A stretch of 64,000 nucleotides of DNA from CBDCHC01 sp965277055 (GCA_965277055.1 OZ255703.1:620001-684000), one strand, 5' to 3'. Positions 43,750 through 52,652 are shown, counted from the first letter of the stretch. Made by a program: numbers and translations. The notes: generated by a model from the sequence alone, not told the origin.

Positions 43750-44433
43750 TTACACTTGTGCTTTTGCTTCCAACACAGCATTTGCCAATTCTCTCGCATA
43801 AAGCCCAATAGAGCGAATCGAGTCATCATTACCAGGGATCATATAATCAATATGCTCAGGGTTGTGATTCGTATCAACTACGCCAATAATAGGAGTATTG
43901 AGTACTCGCGCTTCTGCAATAGCATTTTTTTCATGACCAATATCAATCACAAAAATTGCATCTGGAATACCGCCTAAATCTTTAATACCGCCTAAACTTC
44001 TTTCAAGTTTTTCCATTTCACGACGCATCAATAATGCTTCTTTTTTATTAAACTGCGAAAAATTATCTTCCGCTAAAAATTCTAAATCTTTTAATCTTTT
44101 GATAGATGACTTAATCGTTTTATAGTTCGTCATCATACCACCTAACCAACGATGATTCACATATGGCATACCACAGCGCAAAGCTTCTTCTTTTATGATA
44201 GTAGTCGCTGCACGTTTAGTGCCTACGAATAAAATCTTTCCGCCATCAGCAGCAATTTTGCCTGCATAGTTCAGTGCATCATTGAGTAATGGGAGAGTTT
44301 TTTCTAAATTGATAATGTGTACTTTATTCCGCACACCATAGATAAATGGCGCCATACTTGGGTGCCAAAAACGAGAGCGGTGACCAAAATGCACACCAGC
44401 CTCTAACATTTGTTTCATTGAAACGTTTGCCAT
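43750..44433 (-). CDS. rpsB: RpsB, 30S ribosomal protein S2
   Basis: S2 is a late-binding protein of the 30S subunit. The 227-residue protein has the family motifs MKQMLEAGVHFGHRSRFWHPSM, VHIINLEKTL, GTKRAATTIIKEEA and VNHRWLGGMMTN, a coiled-coil excursion and VIDIGHEKNAI with GVVDTNHNPEHIDYMIPGND. It opens the rpsB-tsf operon and has a small hairpin in its leader. Confidence 0.98.
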   Translation of the reverse strand: MANVSMKQMLEAGVHFGHRSRFWHPSMAPFIYGVRNKVHIINLEKTLPLLNDALNYAGKIAADGGKILFVGTKRAATTIIKEEALRCGMPYVNHRWLGGMMTNYKTIKSSIKRLKDLEFLAEDNFSQFNKKEALLMRREMEKLERSLGGIKDLGGIPDAIFVIDIGHEKNAIAEARVLNTPIIGVVDTNHNPEHIDYMIPGNDDSIRSIGLYARELANAVLEAKAQV

Positions 44434-44769
44434 AACTTTTCCTTAATATTTCACAGAATATAATATATATCAATATTCTGCTACTTGGGTTATACTTCCA
44501 TAATTTTTTATACTTTGACCAGTAATACCAGCACCCCAAAGCATAATTAATACATCATTAAAATTATGTGATACATTTCGTAGCCACTCCCTCTCTACTA
44601 CTTTTAAAGGGATTACTACGCACCTTTTTCCTACCTTGGCATGTCCTGATAATATCTAAATCACATCATGTCACATCACTATAGACATCACAAAGTGGAA
44701 CCTATTATTATCCCATATTAAAAGTATATTTGCAAATAGGAATAGAAAAAATTATGCACGTGCTATGAC
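44434..44769. other. 336-base gene-free stretch upstream of rpsB
   Basis: This stretch lies between the rpsB start and the cmoB stop, both on the minus strand. It holds the rpsB leader with a hairpin at 44454-44480, and probably the promoter. I could not assign a convincing -35/-10 pair, though TGGTATTAC near 44520 (minus strand) might be an extended -10. AAAGG at 44607-44611 and CCTTT at 44622-44626 form a short inverted repeat. I see no tRNA or gene. Confidence 0.5.
44454..44480 (-). promoter_or_regulatory. Hairpin in the rpsB 5' leader
   Basis: A perfect 8-bp inverted repeat, CAGAATAT at 44454-44461 and ATATTCTG at 44473-44480, lies 21 bases upstream of the rpsB start. Ribosomal protein S2 represses its own operon through the leader in other gammaproteobacteria, so this may be part of that control; it has no T-run on its 3' side that would suggest termination. 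Confidence 0.45.
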
Positions 44770-45729
44770 TTACATTAACTGAGCAGAAATCATTACTCGC
44801 TTGGGTCTTGGATAACCTTCCAGCGTATATTCACCACTCACAAAATCTGCTAAAGACTGAGGTGCATCACCTAACCACTGGGTAGCTCGTTGCTCCTTAG
44901 ATGAAGTAGTATTAATATCTAAAACCAAAATCTGGGTAAACCCTAGCGTTTCTAACCAACCGATGAGGGTATTAATACTCGGAATAACCCATACATTACG
45001 CATATGTGCATATCTGCCTTTAGGAGTGAGGATACCCCCTTTTTGTGCATCTATATATAAGGTTTCTAAGACTAAGGTTCCCGTTGAAGTGAGCATGCGT
45101 TTTAGCTGCTGCAGATGCATAAGCGGGGAGAGATGATGATACAACACACCCATTGATAGCACAATATCAAATGCACCCGCTGAGGGCTGTATATCATCAA
45201 GTTTTAGAGGGAACATATGGACCTGCTCGGTATTATTGGCAAGTGAGCGAATAGCGTGAAATTGATAATTAAACAGCATAAATGGCTCAAGTGCAACCAC
45301 GCTCTGTGCTCCATGTAAGCCCATAAGCAAAGAAAAATACCCATTACCACTACCTACATCAAGAATTTTTTTCTGCCTAACATCAAGATGCTTCTCAAAA
45401 CGCTCCCATTTCATACTGCCGTTCCATTCGCTATCAAGCGTAAATGATTCAAAAGAATACGGACCTTTGCGCCACGGGATAAATGCCTGATAGAGTTTTT
45501 GAGGCACATGTACAGGCAAGTGAAGATAAGGTGGACTATATGTTAAAGGTGCTGAGGGTCTCTGATGAATCTGACGCAGTGTAGACTGCCAAGAGGCAGT
45601 CATACTACTCTTTGTCATGCAGGCATCAAAACTCTGCTGATAAAGGGCGTCTACTAATTCTGGTGAAAAATAGTGTTCAAGCCCAGAGCGTTCTCTGCAT
45701 AATTGTTCATAGAGAAACGTATGTCTCAT
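44770..45729 (-). CDS. cmoB: CmoB, tRNA U34 carboxymethyltransferase
   Basis: CmoB uses carboxy-S-adenosylmethionine (made by CmoA) to form cmo5U at the tRNA wobble position. The 319-residue protein has an N-terminal helical part and a methyltransferase domain. Diagnostic features are WRKGPYSFESFTLDSEWNGSMKW in the carboxylate-binding region and ILDVGSGNGYFSLLMGLHGA, plus MGVLYHHLSPL and RYAHMRNVWVIPS. cmoA is not adjacent. It follows frr by 11 bases. Confidence 0.95.
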   Translation of the reverse strand: MRHTFLYEQLCRERSGLEHYFSPELVDALYQQSFDACMTKSSMTASWQSTLRQIHQRPSAPLTYSPPYLHLPVHVPQKLYQAFIPWRKGPYSFESFTLDSEWNGSMKWERFEKHLDVRQKKILDVGSGNGYFSLLMGLHGAQSVVALEPFMLFNYQFHAIRSLANNTEQVHMFPLKLDDIQPSAGAFDIVLSMGVLYHHLSPLMHLQQLKRMLTSTGTLVLETLYIDAQKGGILTPKGRYAHMRNVWVIPSINTLIGWLETLGFTQILVLDINTTSSKEQRATQWLGDAPQSLADFVSGEYTLEGYPRPKRVMISAQLM

Positions 45730-45740
45730 GAGAACAAAAC

Positions 45741-46298
45741 TTACATTTCTGTAAGTGATCCTTCTTTTTCGATGAGTTTCGTATCTATGGTTGCGATGTG
45801 TTCATCAGTCACTTTTTGTATAGAAATTTCTGCACTTCTGGACTCATCTTCGCTAATCTCTTTTTCTTTCAGGAGTTCTTTAATATCACTATTAGCATCA
45901 CGACGAATATTGCGAATAGCTACTTTCGCACCTTCTGCCTCATCTTTAACTACGCGAACTAATTCTGCTCTGCGTTCACTCGTAAGTGGTGGTAGTGGTA
46001 TCCGAATCACTTGCCCCTGAGTATTTGGGTTAAGACCTAAATCAGAAGTAATAATGGCTTTTTCAACTACCGAAACCATATCTTTTTCCCATGGAGATAC
46101 TTTTAAGGTGCGTGCATCTTCTACTGATACGTTAGCCACTTGATTCAGTGGGGTAGCACTGCCATAATAATCTACTTGAATGTGTTCTAACAAAGAAGGG
46201 TGTGCTCTACCAGCACGAATTTTGGCAAAGGAATTATCAAGTGCATGGATGCTTTTTTCCATACGTTCTTTACAATCAGCAATTATTTCATTAATCAT
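45741..46298 (-). CDS. frr: Frr, ribosome recycling factor
   Basis: RRF splits post-termination ribosomes with EF-G. The 185-residue, triple-helix-bundle protein shows SFAKIRAGRAHPSLLEHI, the VEDARTLKVSPWEKDM segment, NPNTQGQVIRIPLPPLTSERR and the domain II linkers. In most proteobacteria frr follows rpsB-tsf-pyrH; here it is 1.3 kb upstream of rpsB and follows minC, with which it shares four bases (ATGA). pyrH is not seen. Confidence 0.97.
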   Translation of the reverse strand: MINEIIADCKERMEKSIHALDNSFAKIRAGRAHPSLLEHIQVDYYGSATPLNQVANVSVEDARTLKVSPWEKDMVSVVEKAIITSDLGLNPNTQGQVIRIPLPPLTSERRAELVRVVKDEAEGAKVAIRNIRRDANSDIKELLKEKEISEDESRSAEISIQKVTDEHIATIDTKLIEKEGSLTEM

Positions 46299-46924
46299 AC
46301 TAAAACTCTAAATTCAAGTGCGTCTCCCACAAGACTTATTTCAACGGATTTATTATAGTATTCAGCGGGTACTAAATCAAATTCTCTATATACTCCTGCA
46401 ATACATACCAACTTGCTCGCAAAGAAATGAGCAAAAATTTTGGCTTCTGTATTAGCTTTTATACCAGCAAATATTTTGCCATAGCTCCCACCATATATAT
46501 AAATGTTTTTATCACTTATAGCTTCAGCTTTGTCTAGCACATCACCGAGTACTATAAGGTCGGTATTTTTAGCATAAATTTGTTCATTCTTTTTGATGTC
46601 ATTGCGAATAATACTTGGTTTATTAATAAAAAGATGTTTTGGGTGTTCTGCATTAGAAGTATGAGGCACTAATGCCAAATTTGACAATGTTGCATATTCT
46701 TTAATATCTTCTCGCTCGGTAATTACCCCAATCACCACTAATTGTTTTTGTGCAAATAATTCAATAAGTATAGGTAGATTCGCAACCTCAAAACTGGTAG
46801 ATATAATATCAAGCACTACTGGTGCAAAGTGTCCACTCGCGAATGCTGAAATATCTTGTTGCATCTGTGCAAATGCAGAATCATCAACAATATATTTATA
46901 TCCGAGTGAATGTTCTATGAGCAT
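46295..46924 (-). CDS. minC: MinC, division-site inhibitor (diverged, without MinD/MinE neighbours)
   Basis: MinC blocks FtsZ assembly away from midcell when activated by MinD. The N-terminal domain (residues 1-95) has the APVVLDI and IGVITER elements of MinC_N. The C-terminal beta-helix domain begins at QIYAKNTDLIVLGDV (115-129) and continues NIYIYGGSYGKIFAG and KLVCIAGVYREF. The RSGQ tetrad normally just before the IYA stretch, implicated in MinD binding, reads KKNEQ, and the usual VNPGAEVIADG loop is changed. minD and minE do not follow; frr does. The fit to MinC is strong, but its activity is uncertain. Confidence 0.85.
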   Translation of the reverse strand: MLIEHSLGYKYIVDDSAFAQMQQDISAFASGHFAPVVLDIISTSFEVANLPILIELFAQKQLVVIGVITEREDIKEYATLSNLALVPHTSNAEHPKHLFINKPSIIRNDIKKNEQIYAKNTDLIVLGDVLDKAEAISDKNIYIYGGSYGKIFAGIKANTEAKIFAHFFASKLVCIAGVYREFDLVPAEYYNKSVEISLVGDALEFRVLV

Positions 46925-47308
46925 TTAATCTTGCCAACTTTGGGTACAATCTAAAAAATACCACACACGCTTCATCCCTGCAGTACCACTAAGCATCAGT
47001 TCAATAGGCTGCTTTCCTTTGAATTTTTTTTGTGCTCTTCTTAGCCAAATAGGACCATAATCTTTATTGGTAGGATAGGTTGTGCCTAGTGCATCATGAA
47101 TCCCTAAAATCATCTTTGAACGATTAATAAAATCAGCATCAAATTCAAATACCTTATCTCCTTTGCGATATTGGTATAAGTGGCGAGATTTTATTTCATC
47201 TTGATTAAGCAGGTGGAGTTGTTCTGCATCGCTGAGTTTCCAGTTCTCCAAAATTTGCATAATATTTATCGTAATGGAACTTTTGTCTTGGGTACTAAGG
47301 TCAGTCAT
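46925..47308 (-). CDS. DUF2384 antitoxin-like (Xre/MbcA/ParS C-terminal domain) protein without a toxin
   Basis: A 127-residue protein whose C-terminal half matches the MbcA/ParS/Xre antitoxin toxin-binding domain: MILGIHDALGTTY, the WLRRAQKKFKGKQPIELMLSGTAGM stretch in which the core W and the PIELM motif are typical, and a final RVWYFLD. Such proteins neutralise RES-domain toxins, but no RES gene adjoins. The N-terminal part may be a short helix-turn-helix. It overlaps tolA by four bases and abuts minC. A solitary DUF2384 protein may be a DNA-binding regulator instead. Confidence 0.7.
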   Translation of the reverse strand: MTDLSTQDKSSITINIMQILENWKLSDAEQLHLLNQDEIKSRHLYQYRKGDKVFEFDADFINRSKMILGIHDALGTTYPTNKDYGPIWLRRAQKKFKGKQPIELMLSGTAGMKRVWYFLDCTQSWQD

Positions 47309-48654
47309 TGTTCACCATAAAAATTAAATAAGATATCTTCATCAAACACGCCAGCATCAGGTGCAGGTGGCAAAGGAGATGCCTTTCTCACTGCACGATT
47401 AATAGAATTGATAAACGATTGTGCTTTGGTTTTATCATCGACTTGACAATTTGTAGTGCGAATATCTAACACCTCACCGCCTTTATTTTGTTTGATTGCG
47501 ACCTCGCAACTCCACGTAGGTTTAGAGCCAGGATAATTCCACTTTGAACGCACCTTTGCCATAATTTGGCGTTGGTAATTTAAGGCTAGCTTTTCAAGTT
47601 GATTTTTTAACTCTATATCACGTTGTATTTTAGCCTGTTTTTGCTGTTTTGCAATATCTTGCAAATTTGCTAACTCTTGTTGTTTTTGTGTCAATTCTTT
47701 AGTCTTAGAGTTGACTGTCTGCTCTATCTCTTTAGTTTTTGCTTCTAACTCTTTGGTTTTCGCTGCTAATTCTTCTTTATTTTTGAGCGCTGAGAGCTCT
47801 TTTTGTTTTGCTTGTGTGAGTGCTACTTTAGCTGAAGCAATTTTTTCATTAAGGAGCGCAACTTCTTGAGAATTTTGATCTTTTTGAGATTGGAGTGCAA
47901 CTAAATTTTCTTCTTGCTTTCTGAGCTCAGCAAGTGCTAACGCCGATTTAGTAGTAAGTTCTTTAGCACGTTTTTGGGCTTCTGCTTGTTCTTTTTTACT
48001 CTGAGCTATTTGTTGTTTAGTATTCGAGAGTTGTGACTTAAAGGTATCAATATCAGATTTAAATTTGCGTCTTTGGGCTAGTAATTTATCAGTAGACGCT
48101 TTAGTTTTATCTCTAAGTATCCTCGCATTTTCCACTTCATTTTTAGCCCGTTCAAGATTTTTTTGAATAGTTTTATTAGATATGTTTAGTTTTTTCTGTT
48201 CACGACGAGATGCTTCAATTTCCTGAGAAAGTTTGGCTTGTTCTTTTGATGCTGTTTGTAAATTATCTCTGGTTTCATTCAGTTGTGAAGTGGTTGTCTC
48301 TAAATCTTTTGCAGTGGATTGTGCTTGTTGCTTCAGTGTTGAAAGCGTTTCTTTACGCTGGGCAATTTGTGCAAGTTCAGCTTGTTTTTGTGCTTCTTTG
48401 GCTTTTTTTAATGCACGTAAGCGATCTGCCTCTTGTGCGATTGCCGACATATCTAATGTGCTTGCATTAATAACTTCGCTAATTTCAATACTGTTTTCTA
48501 CTACTTCGGTTACCGCCTCCGTAGAAGCAGGTTGTTCCTGGGGAGACTCTATGAAAGAAATATCAATCTCCCGGGCTAGAAACATAAATAAAACAAGATG
48601 CAATATTAGTGAGATAGTTAGTGCAATACGGTGAGCACGAATAAATGCTTTCAT
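47305..48654 (-). CDS. tolA: TolA, envelope-spanning protein of the Tol-Pal system
   Basis: TolA links the inner-membrane TolQR motor to outer-membrane partners and helps constrict the envelope in division. The 449-residue protein has one N-terminal membrane helix (about 13-30), a long lysine-, alanine- and glutamine-rich coiled-coil domain (about 70-350), and a C-terminal globular domain with SKWNYPGSKPTWSCEV and the closing PLPPAPDAGVFDEDILFNF. Its start lies one base after the tolR stop. pal and tolB are not in the window. Confidence 0.92.
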   Translation of the reverse strand: MKAFIRAHRIALTISLILHLVLFMFLAREIDISFIESPQEQPASTEAVTEVVENSIEISEVINASTLDMSAIAQEADRLRALKKAKEAQKQAELAQIAQRKETLSTLKQQAQSTAKDLETTTSQLNETRDNLQTASKEQAKLSQEIEASRREQKKLNISNKTIQKNLERAKNEVENARILRDKTKASTDKLLAQRRKFKSDIDTFKSQLSNTKQQIAQSKKEQAEAQKRAKELTTKSALALAELRKQEENLVALQSQKDQNSQEVALLNEKIASAKVALTQAKQKELSALKNKEELAAKTKELEAKTKEIEQTVNSKTKELTQKQQELANLQDIAKQQKQAKIQRDIELKNQLEKLALNYQRQIMAKVRSKWNYPGSKPTWSCEVAIKQNKGGEVLDIRTTNCQVDDKTKAQSFINSINRAVRKASPLPPAPDAGVFDEDILFNFYGEQ

Positions 48655-48655
48655 A

Positions 48656-49099
48656 CTAATTCACAGACTCCGTAAGGAGTCCTACTTTCTCAATGCCGCT
48701 TGAGTCTAGATATGACATCAAGGCAATCACTTTTTCATATACCACTGATTTATCAGCACGTACATAAATTTGCATCTGTGGATACACTTGTCTTCTTGCT
48801 CTGAGTTGCGTAGCTATCACAGCAAGTGTGTTTTCTACGCTATCCTCAGTAGTATCTATACTATTGAGATAATATTTACCAGATTTATCAATACTGACAA
48901 TAGACGGATATGACTCAGTAAAATCAATAATTTCCCCGCCACCAGACTTTGGCAAATCAACCTCAATTCCTTGTTCAATAATTGGTGTAGTCATCATAAA
49001 AATCACTAATAACACTAGCATTACATCAATGTAGGGGACAGTATTAATCTCGCTATTGAGTTTTCGTTTTCTGCGCGGAATTAAAGACTGGTTGCGCAT
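48656..49099 (-). CDS. tolR: TolR, ExbD-family motor component
   Basis: TolR is the peptidoglycan-binding part of the proton-driven TolQR motor. The 147-residue protein has the conserved membrane helix INTVPYIDVMLVLLVIFMM (about 18-36), in which the first D is the proton-carrying aspartate. A periplasmic domain follows with IEVDLPKSGG and IYVRADKSVVYEKVIALM. It lies between tolQ (five bases upstream) and tolA, so TolR rather than ExbD is favoured. Confidence 0.92.
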   Translation of the reverse strand: MRNQSLIPRRKRKLNSEINTVPYIDVMLVLLVIFMMTTPIIEQGIEVDLPKSGGGEIIDFTESYPSIVSIDKSGKYYLNSIDTTEDSVENTLAVIATQLRARRQVYPQMQIYVRADKSVVYEKVIALMSYLDSSGIEKVGLLTESVN

Positions 49100-49104
49100 A
49101 ATAG

Positions 49105-49737
49105 TTAACTGCGATTAAGAACAGTAATATATTCACCTGCAATCCGATGATATTCTGCATATGCAAGATCAATTTCTGCAGTGAGTTTATTATGAAAAAT
49201 ACTTGCAGGAATTGCTGCAAATAAGCCAAATGCAGTCGCGATGAGTGCTTCAGCAATACCCGGAGCCACAATAGCAATCGTTGCTTGTTTGACTGAGGCT
49301 AACCCAATAAAAGAATGCATAATCCCCCAAACTGTCCCTAATAGGCCAATGTACGGTGATGCAGAGCCGATGATTGCCAAGATCGGAAGGCGTGTTTCTA
49401 GTTTTTCTACCTTTTCTTCTATGCACATATGAAGTACTTTTTCAGCACGCTCACTATGATGCTTGTCTCCACGTTCAAATTCTTCCTTGGCTACCTTAAA
49501 CATTGCAGTATTGGGGTTCGTGTCATTTACATTAAATACATTTTCAGTTGCTGCTTGAGTGTTAAAGCCTTTTTTAAATTTTTTAAGTGCTAAATGGTGT
49601 TTGGTTAGCTGGGTTTTTTTTGAAAAAATGATAGCCCACGAGACAATAGAAGCAATAATTAAGAGCAACATAATCAGCTGCACGAAAATGTCCGCACCTA
49701 AAATTAGGTCTGGAATAGAGAGAGAATTATGTTGCAT
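49105..49737 (-). CDS. tolQ: TolQ, MotA/ExbB-type motor component
   Basis: TolQ is the ion-channel-forming inner membrane protein of the Tol motor. The 210-residue protein shows three hydrophobic helices: one near residue 20, then the conserved pair at IGLLGTVWGIMHSFIGLA and APGIAEALIATAFGLFAAIPA (about 128-195). These carry the family's proton-path threonine and the ALIATAxGL motif. It heads tolQRA and lies nine bases after the glycosyltransferase-like gene. ybgC, which usually precedes tolQ, is missing. Confidence 0.93.
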   Translation of the reverse strand: MQHNSLSIPDLILGADIFVQLIMLLLIIASIVSWAIIFSKKTQLTKHHLALKKFKKGFNTQAATENVFNVNDTNPNTAMFKVAKEEFERGDKHHSERAEKVLHMCIEEKVEKLETRLPILAIIGSASPYIGLLGTVWGIMHSFIGLASVKQATIAIVAPGIAEALIATAFGLFAAIPASIFHNKLTAEIDLAYAEYHRIAGEYITVLNRS

Positions 49738-49746
49738 AAGTCACGC

Positions 49747-51810
49747 TTAAGGAAGATTTAATTTTGATTTTACTTGATTTACAATTGTTGGGTTTAAGCA
49801 ATTATTTGCCTTATTCACTTCTTTAGTGTATTGTTTTTTAAGTCCTACATTATCTCCAGTAGCAAAATAGTAATATAGCATATTGTTTTCTAATGTGCAG
49901 TTGTAACCATTATATTTATGATGTTTTTCATAAAGTTCTGGTACATATTTCCATAGCGCTTGAACGCGTAATGCATTTGCAGTAAGATCACTATAGCTAC
50001 TTGGGTTTAATGAAAGTTTTGCTTCTGGGATAGTGCGTAATTGCTCAAATAAGGCAATATATTTATCATATTGCTTTTGCTGAAAATAGATATTAAATGC
50101 CACAATATTATGAAACATAAAATTTACAGGAGCAATTTCCTGAACTTTCTGAACATAGCGCAAGGCTTTATTATATTGTTTCTTCTGTGCTAATATTGAT
50201 ACATAGCGCGCATTAGTAACAATATCATTAGGCCAGTATTTCAGCATTTGTTTTACTACTTTTTCGGCGATATCCTTGTTACCAGACTTCATGTAGCTTG
50301 AGGTTAAGAAGTTTAAGATATTCTGCGTTTCTAGATGATATACTGGTACTTCTACTAGAGAAAGTTTATCAAATGAACCAGTCATATTAATTTTATTAAG
50401 TCCGCTATAGACTCCAATCCAACTCATATACAAACTTGTGATAACTACAAATACTATAACATTTATACCCAGAATAATGTGTTTATACCTGTGTAATGAT
50501 TGCTTTTTGGTTTTGATTACCCATTCTTTAACGGGCTTGATATACTGCTCACTTTCTCTAGCGATAACCCCTACATATAATCCAAACAATAATGCAGGCA
50601 TGGCAAGTTGGTAAGGGAATGAAAACTGTAAATTTACAAATGAGCCACTAAGGGCTGTGAATAATGCAAAGAAGAATACTGCACGTGTTTTATGTTCTGA
50701 GCTTAAAATAATTTTCCATAGGGCCACAACAAGTGCGATAACTCCGAGTAAAAAGAAACTAACACCTACTAAACCAATGCTCACTGCCATTTCTAATATA
50801 TCATTATGCACTCGTTGTACATAATTTATCACATAGGTCGCATATCCTTCATTGACTAAATTATGAAACCAGGTACCTATGCCAGTACCAAATAGCGGAG
50901 CATCGTTAATCATAGTGAGTGCCACGGTCCAAATTTGAATCCGTAAATCACGTGAATTGGTCGCAGACTCGGTAAGGCGCTCCACATTAGCTACTACTTT
51001 TTCCCAAAATGGATAAAACCCATCACCATTAAAATTAATAAGTATCAAAAGTAGTACTGCTGAGCTGATTAGTGCGGCTATCTTTTCTTTATTGATATTT
51101 GCCCACGCACTAAAGTGTTTGCGTTGCCAGATTAAAAATAGGGTAATTAAGATTATTTCACCAATAATTGCCAGCCATGCTGCTCGGGTAGAAGTATAAA
51201 AAATAAAGGTGAGTAATAATGCGGTACAAATCGTGGAAATCCATACTTGGGTGTTTGTCAGTCGTTTAGATAAAATCACAAATACTGCCAATGGGAAAAT
51301 CATTGACAATGGTTGTGTTGCCATATTTTTATTGCCAAAAGTTGATGAAGGAATAGCAGCCTGAGTAATACGAAATGCGTCAAATAAATATTGCAAAATA
51401 CCTATAAGAGCGATTATAGTAGCAGCAGCAAGCAACCATAAACATAACTTGATAATAGTATCTTCAGTAAGGTCAATATTATAGGTAACATATGCCGCCA
51501 TTAAAATTGTTACCCAAATTAAAATTTTAGTAATGCTAAAATCCGGATTAACACTCCACGCTATACTGAGTAATCCCATTAAAAATGTAATACCTAGAAA
51601 TAATTTAATATAGCTCAGATGTATTCTTTGTTCGCTATAATTCTTTTGCCAGATTGTCAGTAGGACCAATACTCCAATACCAATACCAGCAATATATGTT
51701 TTAACAAATGAATGATTAGAAACTGATAAGTCAAACCATGGACCAGAGATACCCAGTAAAATGGTAAGTGCTCCGATGAGCCAAATACTAATCCCTTTAT
51801 TTGCAACCAT
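49747..51810 (-). CDS. O-antigen ligase/PglL-like oligosaccharyltransferase
   Basis: An integral membrane protein with about 12 to 13 helices and the Wzy_C domain that transfers glycan from lipid carrier. The domain holds RIQIWTVALTMINDAPLFGTGIGTW and VHNDILEMAVSIGLVG, with the conserved histidine in RVHND. After residue about 480 it has a soluble tail of helical (TPR-like) repeats, which is found in pilin-type PglL glycosyltransferases and not in simple WaaL ligases. The substrate could be a lipid A core or a protein. The ATG at 51810 is used because an upstream TTG at 51828 has no better RBS. Confidence 0.75.
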   Translation of the reverse strand: MVANKGISIWLIGALTILLGISGPWFDLSVSNHSFVKTYIAGIGIGVLVLLTIWQKNYSEQRIHLSYIKLFLGITFLMGLLSIAWSVNPDFSITKILIWVTILMAAYVTYNIDLTEDTIIKLCLWLLAAATIIALIGILQYLFDAFRITQAAIPSSTFGNKNMATQPLSMIFPLAVFVILSKRLTNTQVWISTICTALLLTFIFYTSTRAAWLAIIGEIILITLFLIWQRKHFSAWANINKEKIAALISSAVLLLILINFNGDGFYPFWEKVVANVERLTESATNSRDLRIQIWTVALTMINDAPLFGTGIGTWFHNLVNEGYATYVINYVQRVHNDILEMAVSIGLVGVSFFLLGVIALVVALWKIILSSEHKTRAVFFFALFTALSGSFVNLQFSFPYQLAMPALLFGLYVGVIARESEQYIKPVKEWVIKTKKQSLHRYKHIILGINVIVFVVITSLYMSWIGVYSGLNKINMTGSFDKLSLVEVPVYHLETQNILNFLTSSYMKSGNKDIAEKVVKQMLKYWPNDIVTNARYVSILAQKKQYNKALRYVQKVQEIAPVNFMFHNIVAFNIYFQQKQYDKYIALFEQLRTIPEAKLSLNPSSYSDLTANALRVQALWKYVPELYEKHHKYNGYNCTLENNMLYYYFATGDNVGLKKQYTKEVNKANNCLNPTIVNQVKSKLNLP

Positions 51811-51922
51811 GGAGATATTATTTAACAAAAAGAATATTTTAATTTATTTCTGATTTTCTATGCGAGAAAAGAGTGTTGAAAGAGGATGCTAGATGCGAGC
51901 CTCTCAAACTACTCTGTTAATT

Positions 51923-52630
51923 CTATGTTCTAACTTTTGCAACAAAAAAAACTGATATTGAAAAATATGCTGATAAAAAACTTATGGGGCTTTTTTTTAT
52001 TTTAATTATAGAAAAATTATGTCTAATAGTTTGGGCTAACCATCTATAATCAAACCCTTTATGACCAGTTCCATGCGGAGGAAGTTTATCTAATTTTCCT
52101 AGCCCAGCATAAAAAGTTTCTTTCCAGGTATATTCTTTATGCCTGCTGTATCCTGAAAGGATTGAAAAAATATTTTTCATCCATATGCTCGGACCAATTT
52201 CTACTGGAACAGATACTAAAAATAATTTTGGATTAATTTTTTTAACTAATTCAACGACCCTAACACAAACATTCTCAGGAATATGTTCCAACGTTTCTAA
52301 TGAAATTACAATGTCTACATCCTTTATACTAGGTAAAACATTTTGTGCATAGTCATTAAAAATTGTAAAATTTTTTTTATCTCCCCAGTGTTTTTTAGCT
52401 ACTAATACAAAATCTTTCGATGGCTCAATACCTATATAATTAATATTAAATCTAGAATCTAATATACCAAATAACTTTCCATAAGCACATCCTATATCCA
52501 AAATAGATATAACTTTATCGGGATTACTTTTAGAAAAAGATGATACTTCTTTTAAGACATTTTTAAATCTAATATTATGAACATAGTCTAATACCTTATT
52601 AAAACTTTGATCTTTCTCATATTGTGTCAT
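51923..52630 (-). CDS. Class I SAM-dependent methyltransferase
   Basis: A 235-residue soluble methyltransferase. Motif I ISILDIGCAYGKLFGILD (about residues 41-58), motif II IGIEPSKDF and motif IV VISLETLEHIPE are clear; the C-terminal portion has no recognised signature. Its codons are distinctly AT-rich compared with atpC just upstream (22 bases) and with tolQ. It lies between the ATP synthase operon and the ligase-like gene, so a glycan or lipid modification role is plausible but unproven. It may have been acquired by transfer. Confidence 0.8.
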   Translation of the reverse strand: MTQYEKDQSFNKVLDYVHNIRFKNVLKEVSSFSKSNPDKVISILDIGCAYGKLFGILDSRFNINYIGIEPSKDFVLVAKKHWGDKKNFTIFNDYAQNVLPSIKDVDIVISLETLEHIPENVCVRVVELVKKINPKLFLVSVPVEIGPSIWMKNIFSILSGYSRHKEYTWKETFYAGLGKLDKLPPHGTGHKGFDYRWLAQTIRHNFSIIKIKKSPISFLSAYFSISVFFVAKVRT

Positions 52631-52652
52631 TTTTTATAACTAGGAAAGACTC

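Noticed and set aside
44434..44769. tRNA gene or hidden reading frame upstream of rpsB
   Set aside because: No T-loop or cloverleaf pattern and no frame with a start, RBS and family resemblance.
48210..48634. Two open plus-strand frames inside tolA
   Set aside because: They arise from the low-complexity alanine- and glutamine-rich coiled coil on the opposite strand.
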